Assembly: GCA_034769895.1 (NCBI GenBank)
Contig: CM068367.1
Span: 693,086,462 to 693,150,461, forward strand
DNA length: 64,000 nt
Source of the DNA: Magicicada septendecula
Taxonomy: Eukaryota; Arthropoda; Insecta; Hemiptera; Cicadidae
Direction: 5' to 3'
Made by a program: the position numbers and the translations under genes. A model generated the notes under the pieces. The model was not told where the DNA came from. It ran no database searches and saw nothing but the letters and a program-made list of their open reading frames with translations. Below are positions 38,178 to 48,109 of this stretch, in pieces (the first letter of the stretch is position 1; the number at the start of each line of letters is the position of its first letter).

Positions 38178-38189
38178 GTATATTTGTTT
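38178..38189. repeat. LINE target-site duplication, left copy
   Basis: gtatatttgttt, repeated exactly at 42023-42034. The uninterrupted right Penelope arm carries this 12-mer once, in inverted orientation, confirming the pre-insertion state. Confidence 0.95.
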
Positions 38190-41100
38190 GGGGGGTGAAG
38201 TTGATCGCCTGCACGTGGTGCCCCCTGCATAAACTAAACGATCAACAAAGGTTCGCCTAAAGCACGCTGACCAAAATGATACAAAAGAACCTTGCCAAAA
38301 ACACCAACGGCCCTTTTCAGGGCCTTGACACGGACCTAAGTATCCTGTATTGGAATGCCGGAGGTCTTAGCAACGATAAATTTTTACAATTTAAACGAAG
38401 CATCTGCCAAATTGATGTGGATCTATATGTTATAGTAGAAGCAGGCGCTGCGACTGAATTCTCTGAATTTTACCAAACTACCGGATACTGCAGCCATATT
38501 TTACCTCGATCACGACAAGTCGCCTCGGGGATAATTGTTGGAATTAAAAATAATCTCTGCTCTAAATTTGAGATAATCCATGAGATGCAAGACGATGACA
38601 AAGTGGAAATAATTCTAGCCCATATATGGAAAAATAACAAACATTTCACAGTCATAGGATTATACAACCCTCCTGGCAATATTCCATCCCTTGATGCAAT
38701 TGAATCAATGATCCAAGCAAATAGCATAATCATAGGTGATTTTAACAGCCAATCACCGAGATGGGGATATGACAGGTTAACACCCGCAGGAAGACGCATA
38801 GAACTTTTCATCGACGAAAATTTTCTTGACCTGAAAGACACGCCACCAACCTTCCTGTCATTTGCTGGACAGACTTCCCGACCAGATCTCGTCCTTGCGC
38901 ACCCTAACATCGCACAGAGGACAAAAGTTCACTTGATGGATGACGCAGGAGGCTGTGGACACCGCTCCATTCTCATCAAATGTGCGACAGGAAAAGCCAC
39001 ATACATTAACAAACGTGCCCCCCGGTGGAACTTTAGAAAAGCCGACTGGAGCGAATACGGCAGGATAACAAATGATATTATACCACACGAAATAAATTGG
39101 AAATCACCTGAAACAGCTATAGAGTCCCTGAACGATGCTATACTGAAATCTGCTCTATTATGTGTACCTAGGGGTCAAGTAAAGGGTTTTCGACCGTTCT
39201 GGAATAAAAGACTTTCATCCCTCAAGAAAACAAGAGACTCTCTGAGAAGGAAAGCAGAGAAATCTAAAGAACTATCTGACTGTATCCAACTCCGAAAATC
39301 CCAGGCCATACTACGTAAAGAAATTAAACAATCTAAAAGATCGGCCTTCAAAACCTTCTTATCGGAGCTGGATTTCCGGCGCGATGGAGCAAAAGCACAC
39401 CGTTTTGTCTCAAGGCTAAATAATGACACTGAAGCCAGAGGACAACAACCTTTCAAAAACGGACTCAATCTTATCACAGATCCCAAAAAAATAGCTAACA
39501 CCTTTTGCAAGTACTACGCAAATATAAGCCGAACCCGAAAGACAAGAAACGAACACAGACACCTGAATAAAAAACCTCTAATGCAGTGCCTCAACAAAAC
39601 CGAACAAAAAATTTGCCTAAGCGATTTTAGCCTCTCCGAACTTGAATTTGCACTATTAAACACAAAGGGCAAGAAGGCAGCAGGAGCCGACGCAATCTAC
39701 CCAGAACTCCTAAAAAATCTTGGTAACACAGCGAAACTAGCCTTGCTCAATCTCATTAATCTAACGTGGAAAACACGCGTCCCCCAGCAATGGAGGAAAG
39801 GGGAGATTATACCTATTACCAAGAAAGGAAAGCCAAGTGATACACCTGAGGGCTACCGCCCCATCACATTAACAAGTGCTTGCTGCAAGGTTGCCGAAAG
39901 AATGGTTGTGCGGCGTCTGAACCAGTTCTTTGAAATGAATGCGGTTATTGATGAATGCCAAGCAGGTTTCCGAGCGCACCGATGCACCATGGACCAAGTC
40001 GTCTACTTTGCACAAAGTGTTAAGGATGGGTACCACAAGAAAATGTCCTCCCTGGCAGTAATGGTTGACCTAAAAAACGCGTACGACACAGTCTGGAGAC
40101 CCATGTTGCTTCACAAACTTGCTTTGAGTGGCGTCGCAGGTAACCTTTTTAACTGGATAGCGTCCTTCCTGAGTCAAAGACAAATTCGTGTCCGCTATAA
40201 TGATTGCCTTTCAGAGTACCGAATTCAACGCCAAGGGCTACCCCAAGGTGCCGTTATCAGCTGCAGCCTATTTAACCTTATGGTCAATGACATTCTGGTG
40301 GCTGTTCGGTGTGTGCCGGGAGTACAAGCGCTCCTGTATGCCGATGACCTTATCATCTGGGCAACTGGCAGCCATATCATGGGTCTTGAAGCAACTATTA
40401 ATAGTGCACTTGTTAAACTAGAAGAGTGGGCCAAACTAAATGCCATGACGGTAAATACCACCAAGACGACATACCAACTTTTCTCTCTATCAACAAGGCG
40501 GCCTACGGTCAATCTGCGCTATTGTGGATCGGAACTCGAAGAGGTGAACATGTCTAAATACCTGGGTGTTAATATAGACACCAGAATGACGTGGAAGCAC
40601 CATATAGAACAGTCCGCGAACAGTGCGTCCAGGCGCTGCCGGCTACTTAAACGACTCACTGCGACTACATGGGGAGCAAATCAAGATGTTCTGACAACTG
40701 CATATAAGAGCTACATTCGGCCGCTATTGGAATATGGCGCAGAAGCAACTATTACTGCCTCCAATGCAGCATGCCAGAAACTTCACTTGGTCCAAAATGC
40801 AGCCCTTAGAACGATAACTGGTGCGCCAAAATCAACTCCTATACTTGCCATGGAGTCACAACTGCAAGTCGAACCTATCCAAGTAAGACGGGAAAAGCTG
40901 TGCCTCATATCCTGGGAGAGATGTAAAAGAGCCTACCAACAACGGTGGAATAACTATAAAACAGCGACAGAAAGGCTGAAAACTCAGAAATGCCCGATTG
41001 CGATCTATGAAGAACTCCAACGCAAATATGACATAGAACCAAATGAGGCAGCACCATTTATACATCACCGTGAATTCTTTAGCCAACTCCCAAATGCTAA

Positions 41101-42022
41101 CTTGAAACTCTTCGACCATAATAAGACCAAAACTGAGTCGAATGAAGCCGAGCTTCGTCAAGCAGCCTTACACACTGTACAAAAACATTTTCCCGCTGAG
41201 CAGTGGATACGAATCTACACAGACGGATCCTCTATACCATCTACAGGGGCAACAGGGGCTGGGTTCTACAGCTCTCTATTTGAAGGCCACCTCGCTGTAG
41301 GAGGCCGGCTAAGCAACTATGACGGAGAGGTAGCAGCCATAAAGGCAGCATCTATTGAGCTTGCCAAGATCTCACCACCTAACAAAGCCGTCTTCCTCAT
41401 AGATTCGACTGCAGCGATTCAAAACGTGACCTCAAATGGTGATACAAACTGCTCCCTGACAATTGAGTGTAGGCGAGAACTGCAGAACCTTGTACAATTA
41501 GGCTGGCAGATTGAACTGCAATGGGTACCCAGCCATGTCAACATCATGGGAAATGAAAAAGCCGACATCCTCGCCAAAATGGGCGCAGCACTACCTCAGC
41601 CGGAGACCCCCAGCTCATATGCATCTGCGAAAGCACGAATAAATTCCTCAATAAGCCTATGGCTAAAAGAAAAACAATTAAGAGCCTGTGTGGGAAAAAG
41701 ATGGGCAACATTGGTTACGGACGGCCCCATCAACAGAACTCTACCCCGAGCAACTAGTGTTGCTCTTTTTAGAACTACAACCGGTCATGACTACCTGGCC
41801 TCCCACCTGCACCGCATTGGCGTGTTGTCGTCTCCTGAATGTGTTCTCTGTGGATACGCTTCCATGAATGCGGATCACCTAATTGCATGTCCAGCCTTGA
41901 TCTCAGACACGGAAGTCCAAGACGAAGATGGTACGGCAAGGCTCTCACGTCTCTACTGGTCAGCGCGCCGCCTAATGGCCCAACAGCCAAGGGTGGGCGT
42001 TGGCTAGTAAGTAAGTAAGTAA
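38190..42022 (+). mobile_element. Full-length-looking non-LTR retrotransposon (I superfamily, Ingi-like)
   Basis: A 3833-bp insertion in the left Penelope arm, flanked by a perfect 12-bp duplication. It begins ggggggtgaagttgatcg, has an 86-bp leader, one long ORF, and ends immediately after the stop with a (taag)n-type tail of about four units. There is no poly-A. A single ORF with apurinic-like endonuclease, RT and RNase H, plus a short simple-repeat tail, fits the I superfamily, nearest Ingi/Vingi by layout. The exact clade needs a tree. It is the youngest layer of the nest. Confidence 0.85.
38276..42007 (+). CDS. Non-LTR retrotransposon polyprotein (EN-RT-RNase H)
   Basis: An uninterrupted 1243-residue protein. 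The endonuclease spans about residues 20-240: ILYWNAGGLS, IIIGDFNSQSPRWG near 153, RPDLVLAHPN, and CGHRSI where most relatives have SDH, the catalytic His being kept. Reverse transcriptase spans about 460-760: GYRPITLTS, AGFRAHRCTMDQ, VDLKNAYD near 596, RQGLPQGAVIS and LLYADDLIIW near 687. RNase H spans about 977-1110: YTDGSS, DGEVAAIKAA, LIDSTAAIQN and WVPSHVNIMGNEKADILAK, with all acidic residues and the His present. A C-terminal zinc knuckle CX2CX8HX3C lies near 1188. There is no separate upstream ORF1. All catalytic motifs look intact, so it could be active or recently so. Its codon use is more GC-rich than the surrounding Penelope sequence. Confidence 0.93.
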   Translation: MIQKNLAKNTNGPFQGLDTDLSILYWNAGGLSNDKFLQFKRSICQIDVDLYVIVEAGAATEFSEFYQTTGYCSHILPRSRQVASGIIVGIKNNLCSKFEIIHEMQDDDKVEIILAHIWKNNKHFTVIGLYNPPGNIPSLDAIESMIQANSIIIGDFNSQSPRWGYDRLTPAGRRIELFIDENFLDLKDTPPTFLSFAGQTSRPDLVLAHPNIAQRTKVHLMDDAGGCGHRSILIKCATGKATYINKRAPRWNFRKADWSEYGRITNDIIPHEINWKSPETAIESLNDAILKSALLCVPRGQVKGFRPFWNKRLSSLKKTRDSLRRKAEKSKELSDCIQLRKSQAILRKEIKQSKRSAFKTFLSELDFRRDGAKAHRFVSRLNNDTEARGQQPFKNGLNLITDPKKIANTFCKYYANISRTRKTRNEHRHLNKKPLMQCLNKTEQKICLSDFSLSELEFALLNTKGKKAAGADAIYPELLKNLGNTAKLALLNLINLTWKTRVPQQWRKGEIIPITKKGKPSDTPEGYRPITLTSACCKVAERMVVRRLNQFFEMNAVIDECQAGFRAHRCTMDQVVYFAQSVKDGYHKKMSSLAVMVDLKNAYDTVWRPMLLHKLALSGVAGNLFNWIASFLSQRQIRVRYNDCLSEYRIQRQGLPQGAVISCSLFNLMVNDILVAVRCVPGVQALLYADDLIIWATGSHIMGLEATINSALVKLEEWAKLNAMTVNTTKTTYQLFSLSTRRPTVNLRYCGSELEEVNMSKYLGVNIDTRMTWKHHIEQSANSASRRCRLLKRLTATTWGANQDVLTTAYKSYIRPLLEYGAEATITASNAACQKLHLVQNAALRTITGAPKSTPILAMESQLQVEPIQVRREKLCLISWERCKRAYQQRWNNYKTATERLKTQKCPIAIYEELQRKYDIEPNEAAPFIHHREFFSQLPNANLKLFDHNKTKTESNEAELRQAALHTVQKHFPAEQWIRIYTDGSSIPSTGATGAGFYSSLFEGHLAVGGRLSNYDGEVAAIKAASIELAKISPPNKAVFLIDSTAAIQNVTSNGDTNCSLTIECRRELQNLVQLGWQIELQWVPSHVNIMGNEKADILAKMGAALPQPETPSSYASAKARINSSISLWLKEKQLRACVGKRWATLVTDGPINRTLPRATSVALFRTTTGHDYLASHLHRIGVLSSPECVLCGYASMNADHLIACPALISDTEVQDEDGTARLSRLYWSARRLMAQQPRVGVG

Positions 42023-42034
42023 GTATATTTGTTT
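42023..42034. repeat. LINE target-site duplication, right copy
   Basis: gtatatttgttt, identical to 38178-38189 and directly after the (taag)n tail. Confidence 0.95.
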
Positions 42035-42241
42035 CTGTGTCAGTTATGAGCTTTGTTAGTGTTTGGTTGTTATGTTTGTAATGTATGTTATGTTTTAGGC
42101 CTTTATCAAGGAGTGTTTGTTCGTTTTTTGTGAGTGTGACGTTCGTGAGGTTTACTGTACGTGGGTAGAATTTGTGCGAGGGAATTATATCTGTTTTGAT
42201 TGGTGTCAGGTTTTTTATTTTTCTGACACGACAAAACACGA

Positions 42242-44311
42242 CAGAAAAATAAAAAACCTGACACCAATCAAAACAGATATAATTCCCTCGCACAAATTCT
42301 ACCCACGTACAGTAAACCTCACGAACGTCACACTCACAAAAAACGAACAAACACTCCTTGATAAAGGCCTAAAACATAACATACATTACAAACATAACAA
42401 CCAAACACTAACAAAGCTCATAACTGACACAGAAACAAATATACAAAACACAGCACCAGAACATCAAGACACATTAAGACATAATATAAACAACACAATA
42501 GGAGTACATAAGACACCAGACAACAACAACCACAACTCAGAAATACACACAGCCATCAAACTGAGGGAAAAGGCACACAAACACAACATCACATTTGTAA
42601 AAGCTGACAAAGGCAACACGACTGTAATTATCCCCACAGACAACCTACACAAAAAAGTACAAGACTTCATAGAACAGAACAACATCACAGAACTAAAACA
42701 CGACCCCACCGACAGATACCAAAACTCAGTAAAACAAATAGTCAACAAAGCCAAACACATTATGACACATAAACAAAAGCCCTACATGAAACAAATCCGA
42801 CCATCAGCACCTACACTCCAAGCGCTTCCCAAAATCCATAAAGAAGACATTCCGATCCGCCCCATTATCAACTACCGTAATGCCCCTGCACACAAACTGG
42901 CAAAATATCTAGACAAAATTATTAGACAACACACACAAATAGACAACAACATTGCTGTAAAAAACAACACTGACCTAGTAACAAAAATAAAAGACATACA
43001 CATCCCCCATAACGCCACATTAGCCTCCTTTGACATTAAAAACCTGTACACAAACATCCCCATCTCTGAAACAATCACCATCCTACAAAACAAACTCAAA
43101 CAGAACAACACACCAAACGAACTTATCAGTGAAATAACAGAAACTCTGAACATTATCACAAAACAAAACTACTTTACTTATAACAATAAATACTACACAC
43201 AGAACGATGGCCTACCCATGGGCTCCCCCATATCCAGCATTCTAGCAGAAGTCTTCCTCCAACACTTAGAAAAAACAAAAATACTCACAAACAATGACAG
43301 ACACTCACATAAAATACTATATTGGCACAGATACGTTGATGATATTCTAATACTATACAGGGGAAACAAAAGACAATGTGAACAGTTACTAACGCACATA
43401 AACAAAATACATAAAAACATAACCTTCACTGCCGAATATGAACACAACAATACCATAAACTTCTTAGACCTCTCCATCACAAAACTAGAACACAGGCACA
43501 AATTCAGTATATACAGAAAACCAACTACAACTGACACACTAATACACAACACCTCCAATCACCCAATACAACACAAACTAGCTGCTTTTAGAACCATGAT
43601 ACATAGACTTAACAACATCCCCTTAGATGAAATAGACTACAAAGACGAACTAAACACGATAAAATATCTAGCAGAATCTAACGGTTATGACAGAACAATA
43701 GTCAGTAAACTCCTACACAAAACAAACAACAGACAAAGACAGAAAACAACAAATTCATAACACTAACATACATCAACAAACAAACAGAAAAAATTGCCCA
43801 CAAATTCAAAAAAGCAGGATACAGAATCGCTTACAAAACTACTAACAAAACAGAACACACACTATCAAAACGCATGCCCAAAGCACAAAACAAATTCGAT
43901 CTACCCGGTGTATATAAACTAAATTGTTCAAATTGCAATAAATTCTACATAGGCCAGACAGGACGTAGCTTCAAACAGAGATACATTGAACACACAAAAG
44001 CACTCCACACCACTACAGAATCTACCTTCGCAAACCACCTCATTGAAGCAAACCACACATATAAAAACATCGACAATAACATGAACATACTACACGTACA
44101 CACAAAAGGCCGAAAACTAGACACTCTAGAACAATTAGAAATATACAAACACACAAAAACAAATAAAAACGACATCCTAAACGAACAGACACAATTCAAA
44201 TCGCACGCATTATTCGAACACATCTCACCACACACACACAGCTTCGATCTTTCGAAACACTATCTCGTCGCCAACAACAAGATGAACAGCGCTACTAACG
44301 ACAGCCTCTGA
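42242..44311 (+). pseudogene. Penelope-like element, right arm coding region
   Basis: Plus strand, uninterrupted by insertion. The RT frame runs to 43760 with KADKGNTTVIIPTD, RPIINYRNAPAHKLAKYLDK, SFDIKNLYTNIP (motif A), GLPMGSPISSILAEVF, and HRYVDDILILY near 43332 (catalytic YVDD). NFLDLSITK and the C-terminal thumb follow. The GIY-YIG endonuclease at 43874-44311 has G-V-Y, a C-x2-C pair and F-Y-I-G-Q-T-G-R in its first 31 residues. RT and endonuclease lie in different frames in both arms, a break shared by the pair. The frame that continues to the left across the centre at 42117-42241 is read-through of the opposite arm, not part of the gene. The sense strand is strikingly A/C-rich and G-poor. 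Confidence 0.88.
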
Positions 44312-44347
44312 TGAAGCCTTCTATAGGTGAAAGCCGGTTTAGGCTGT
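44301..44347 (+). ncRNA. Hammerhead-ribozyme-like motif, right Penelope arm
   Basis: Follows and overlaps the end of the GIY-YIG frame. ACAGCCU (44301) pairs with AGGCUGU (44341-44347) as a 7-bp stem I. CUGAUGA is at 44308-44314. GCCU and AGGU make a 4-bp stem II, with one unpaired A before it. GAAA follows, then a minimal stem III ending UU, as in the compact hammerheads known from Penelope-like elements. All core boxes are present in the right order. Confidence 0.6.
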
Positions 44348-44909
44348 AAGGTAAAACTTTACGTTTTTACTTATAAAAAACTTAGTGTTCCGAGTCGTCA
44401 ATATTATAGTGATATTTAGTTAAAGAACTAACTGTCACACGCCGAACACGTATTTATTAATAAGAGGTTATAGTGGAAACGCTGAGGGAAGTACACAAAC
44501 GTCATCACTGCGCAGACTTGCGCAGAAACCAAAATACGTCCATGAACGATATATTAAGGCTGTCCAGTGTCACGCGTGGTTAGATTTTCTTGTGGTTTTT
44601 TTTTAGCTATTTTAAACTATGTATTTCTTGCTCCTATTTAAAAAATCAGCTAATCAGTAAAACGTTGCGAATTTTTCAGGTTTTCTGTACTTTTATGTAC
44701 TTATGTATTTAATTACATACAGACCCTATTATTAGTCACTTGATATAGATGTATATCCAGTGACTTTATTAGGCGCTTATTTTAATTAGATTATTTTTTT
44801 AAATAACATATTTTCGTAACTTTCGTAAAATATTTCTGCGACCCTGCATCTTGCTTTCGTGACCCGGTACCGGGTCGCGACCCGGCATTTGGGAAACGCT
44901 GGTCTAATG

Positions 44910-46920
44910 CATATCATATCATGACAAATTCAGAAACGGAGTTTTGATAGGACTGACGTCAGTAGTTCGTGCGACTATCGGCTGTGACCTTCTCCATTTA
45001 TAGTCAGTAGGTACCGTTTATGCTTATTAAAAAAAAAACAACATGAGGATCGGGGATCTCAAAATATAAGTTGGCTGGAAAAATGCCATTAGTCCCAATA
45101 TTACAGAGATGGACCTAAAAGAGTATAAACTTTAATGTATCTTCTTCACTGTATTCCATTTTACACTATAGAAATAATTATTAAAGAGGAAAATAGAAAA
45201 GTAGAAATAAATTCAAATAAAAACAACACACACGCTTTTGTAGACTAATGGCAACGTACCAAAAACATAATCTGACGAAAACTTTACTGAAGTCAATATT
45301 TTCTCTTTTGAGTACTCCTTTACATAAAAGCCTCACTACAAAATACAAAGAATTTAGCAATAACCAGTTACAACATAAGTGAAAATTACAAAGACGAGAG
45401 ATAGTAATTAGTGTAAAAATTAAAAATGATTGTCTTAAGGACTACTTTTGCTAAAAAAGAGAATTACCTCAAACGCTGAGATCCCGATGGAACACTTAGG
45501 ATGGACTTAATGATAAGACATACAAGGAATTTGCGAAGCAATCAGATGATATACAATACTGATAACAGAAATCAGTTTGCACACTATTCTGTTGGAAAAC
45601 ATGTGGCATTACGCGTAATCTAGATCTGTCAGGAACATGTGCTTTGCATTTGGGATGCCTGGCTGTAGCCACTGAGAATGGTGGGTAGTTTTTCAATTAC
45701 AAACCGTATTTTCCACAATGTTCAATAACGTCGAGCAATAGTCATTAAATTACTGAACTAAATTCGGAATATGTGAAAACTAAATTACCCCACGTCACAA
45801 CTAGGAGGAACTGGTCACCTTTTTTCAAGTGCTTTTTAAAATAATATATAAAGAATTGGAGAAAACACCGTATTTATTGCATAAACATATGGCCGTATCT
45901 TATCTGTATGTATTAATGATTACCAAATAATTGTTACACATTATCAATTAAAATATCAATATAAAAACGCATACAACAAGAAACGGTTTACCATCAAAAA
46001 TATTCTCAGCCTTGTTGAAGAACAGAATTGTAAAATAGTGGAATTTCAGTAAAGGGACTGTATTTTTCAACCATAAGATTTGATGTAATGTATAATAAAA
46101 AATGCAGTTCAGGTGGAAAAAAAGTGTAATCATTTGATTAGAAGTGATAAAATGTAGGCGTGAGCATAATGTGGAGCAGAAAAACATTGTGCTTAGTAAG
46201 AAAGTACCAGCTGAGGGGTGTGATTTGGCGTTAAGTGAAAAAAATAGCAAAATGCAATGCAGAAATCTTATTCAAATAAATGTGTATCAATCTTAAAGGA
46301 AAGTTTTTAAGTAATATGCGATAGCAGAAATGACTTGTATCTTAGAAACATGAATGAAGAATACTAGAATAATACAAAATTCTGCAATGTGAAGGTGAAA
46401 TGGGAAAACATCTCGATACTCAATCGAACTAGAATACATTTTACAGAAAAAGGAAAATAGAATAGAAAAAGGAAAATAGAAATGGAGATGGCAGGATTTA
46501 TCCAGGCGATAAGTGAGTAGGTGGTCACAAGGGTTAGTAGATTGGACCATAAGAGTTATAAAAAGACTACAAAAATGGCGGATATTTTGATAGATGGAGA
46601 GAAATTGGCTACCTGATGGTAATATTAGTTGGATAAGATTTGCTATAGGGAATAGGAAGACAGTCTCTCAGTAGTGGGCAAAAAGTGTTAACATTGATGG
46701 TGTTGAAATAACACCTATAGGCATAACAGTGATTTCCAAATATTATATAGCCCGCGACCGTATCTTGGTAACAAATTTAATATCTTGCTCACTGATTCTG
46801 TAATAAATGTACATTATATTTCACTTTATTTGTTTAATGGCATGTGTACTTGCTATAGCCCTCTTTTTTTCATCATATTACAAGATCCGGCCTATTTGTT
46901 TCCACATCTCGGCTAGACGG
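44910..46920. other. Stretch without recognised genes
   Basis: Starts right after the hAT target duplication. AT-rich, with frames up to 100 codons but no domain recognised. Confidence 0.45.
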
Positions 46921-47192
46921 GTTTATACAAAGTGGTCGAAGGAATTTGAGGGGACACTTTACAAGATCAAAAAGGTCTATACAAAATGCGCGCGGAAGCA
47001 ACTCTTTGGGTCTATACAAGGCACGCGCGGCGGTCGAAGGAATTTGAAGGGACACTTTACATCAAAAAGGTCTATACAAGATACGCACGGAGGTAACTCT
47101 TGGGGTATAAACGAGGCGCGCGCGGCAGTCGAAGGAATTTGAAGGAACACTTTACAACCTCAATAAGGTCTATACAAGGTGCGCGCGAGGTA
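46921..47192. repeat. GC-richer tandem repeat, about three copies of ~97 bp
   Basis: gtcgaaggaatttga recurs at 46935, 47034 and 47129. Each is followed by gg(g/a)acactttaca and then ggtctatacaa and a gcgcgcg-type block. CpG-rich compared with the flanks. The open frame across it is a translation of the repeat. Confidence 0.85.
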
Positions 47193-47478
47193 ATATTTTA
47201 CTTATTTAATATATTCTCTTGTTTCAGTTCCGTCGTGTGACTTCTTCAGTGTATGCAACCACGAAAGTAACAACATAACATATTATAAATCAGCGGGCCA
47301 CTTTTCTATTCACATCTAGCTTAGAGCGACCAAAACTGACCGCCGCGCGCGCCTTTAGAACCCCGGCTAGACAAAACATTCCCGCTTGGCTGGTGTTTCG
47401 TCCTTCGTTCGTAGTTAGTCGTATCTGTTATTCAGAGTTACGTTTAAGAGTTTCAACTGGAGTTGTGTCATTTACAAA

Positions 47479-47697
47479 TTGATCCCTTGCTGCAGACCAG
47501 GCAAGAAAAGTGGCCGGATTTCTTGCTACTTGATAAGCTATTTCCAAATTACGTCGATGTTTGTAAGTACATACATCTGTGAAAGATTCTTCTCCACAAC
47601 GAAGTTAATCAAGAACTACAGAAGTACTGCAGATCTGATGAACTGCAGATTTTTCCCTGCTTCATCTACTGAGATTAGCAGCAACTCAGGTCGATGA
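47479..47697 (+). pseudogene. hAT transposase C-terminal remnant
   Basis: A 72-codon frame contains STYICERFFSTTKLIKNYRS followed by TADLMN. It matches the hAT dimerisation region of the SCAND3/GTF2IRD2-like group (S-T-Y-x-C-E-x-x-F-S-x-x-K-x-x-K-x-x-x-R-S). No upstream transposase or terminal repeats are recognised; the dispersed repeat at 47720-47820 follows it and may be its 3' untranslated part. A decayed fragment. Confidence 0.55.
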
Positions 47698-47719
47698 TGT
47701 GGACATTCCTGCTTCAGAG

Positions 47720-47820
47720 GCTGTAGCAGATCGAACCCAGTTTTACATTGAAGATTTTATGTAAACATACAATGTTTGATATGTTTCTTATGTCTTCATT
47801 ATTATACTGACGTAATAAAG
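47720..47820. repeat. Dispersed repeat, copy 2
   Basis: Matches 20590-20690. Follows the hAT C-terminal remnant with no gap, which suggests a shared hAT 3' end. Confidence 0.7.
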
Positions 47821-48109
47821 AGTGTGCCGTTAAAAATACATAGTAAGACTCGCGGCTTCGGGTGGACGCCCCGATCCGACGAACGTCGGGGGAGCTATGT
47901 ACATATTTACAACGGCCTCCGAACGAACATATCCCAGGAGTCAGACGAAATTCGTTTTTTCGGGCTTCCGGTTGCACAAAGCTTTGGTTTTATAATTTTT
48001 CCCCAAGTTACTTCGGACGGGGAATAAAAAAGGTCTCTTGTATTTTTTCGCTCCGAGGCTTCCTTATGGGTTAGAATTTATGTCAGTCAGTGAGTCAGTC
48101 AGTCAGTGA
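47821..48109. other. GC-rich block with TCAG/TGAG repeats
   Basis: CpG-rich compared with the flanks (gactcgcggcttcgggtgga, gatccgacgaacgtcggggg) and ending in irregular agtcagtgagtcagtcag units at 48080-48110. It adjoins the relic at 48110-49480 and may be its terminal part. Not classified. Confidence 0.4.

Larger units (their letters stand above)
36312..42225 (-). pseudogene. Penelope-like element, left arm coding region
   Basis: Minus strand, split by the LINE insertion. 42225-42035 holds the N-proximal part (PIKTDIIPSHKFYPRTVNLT). 38189-37273 holds the RT fingers and palm start (KADKGNTTVIIPTD; SFDIKNLYTNIPISET, motif A; DGLPMGSPISSILAEVF; HRYVDD). 36749-36312 holds the GIY-YIG endonuclease (GVYKLNCSNCNKFYIGQTGR). 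The reading frame is broken in a few places besides the 3.8-kb insertion, so it cannot make a protein. One Asn/Ser difference in about 310 residues compared with the right arm shows how alike the arms are. Confidence 0.88.
36171..44422. mobile_element. Head-to-head inverted pair of Penelope-like elements
   Basis: Two arms, 36200-42225 (interrupted by the LINE at 38190-42022) and 42242-44423, are inverted copies of 2181 and 2182 bp meeting at a 16-base spacer at 42226-42241. The outer ends are the elements' 3' ends. The whole unit is flanked by a 12-bp duplication, aagaactaactg, at 36159-36170 and 44423-44434, so the pair appears to have inserted as one piece. About 29 extra bases at 36171-36199 have no match in the right arm. 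The arms differ at only a few bases, so the pair is young or homogenised. Both arms start at the same 5' point and so lack the extreme N terminus. Confidence 0.88.
33809..44901 (-). mobile_element. hAT transposon (BED-finger type) with nested insertions
   Basis: The left end cagcgtttcccaaac (33809-33823) matches the right end read inverted (tttgggaaacgctg, 44888-44901). The flanking 8-bp duplication is gtctaatc (33801-33808) versus gtctaatg (44902-44909), 7 of 8 matching. Removing the 8.26-kb insertion at 36171-44434 leaves a 2.83-kb element, a normal size for this group. The transposase lies on the minus strand at 34058-36044. The imperfect duplication and frameshifted transposase make it the oldest layer of the nest. 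Confidence 0.9.

Noticed and set aside
42117-42241. Frames that seem to extend the Penelope protein leftward across the palindrome centre, on both strands
   Set aside because: They translate the opposite arm in antisense through the spacer. They are artefacts of the inverted structure.
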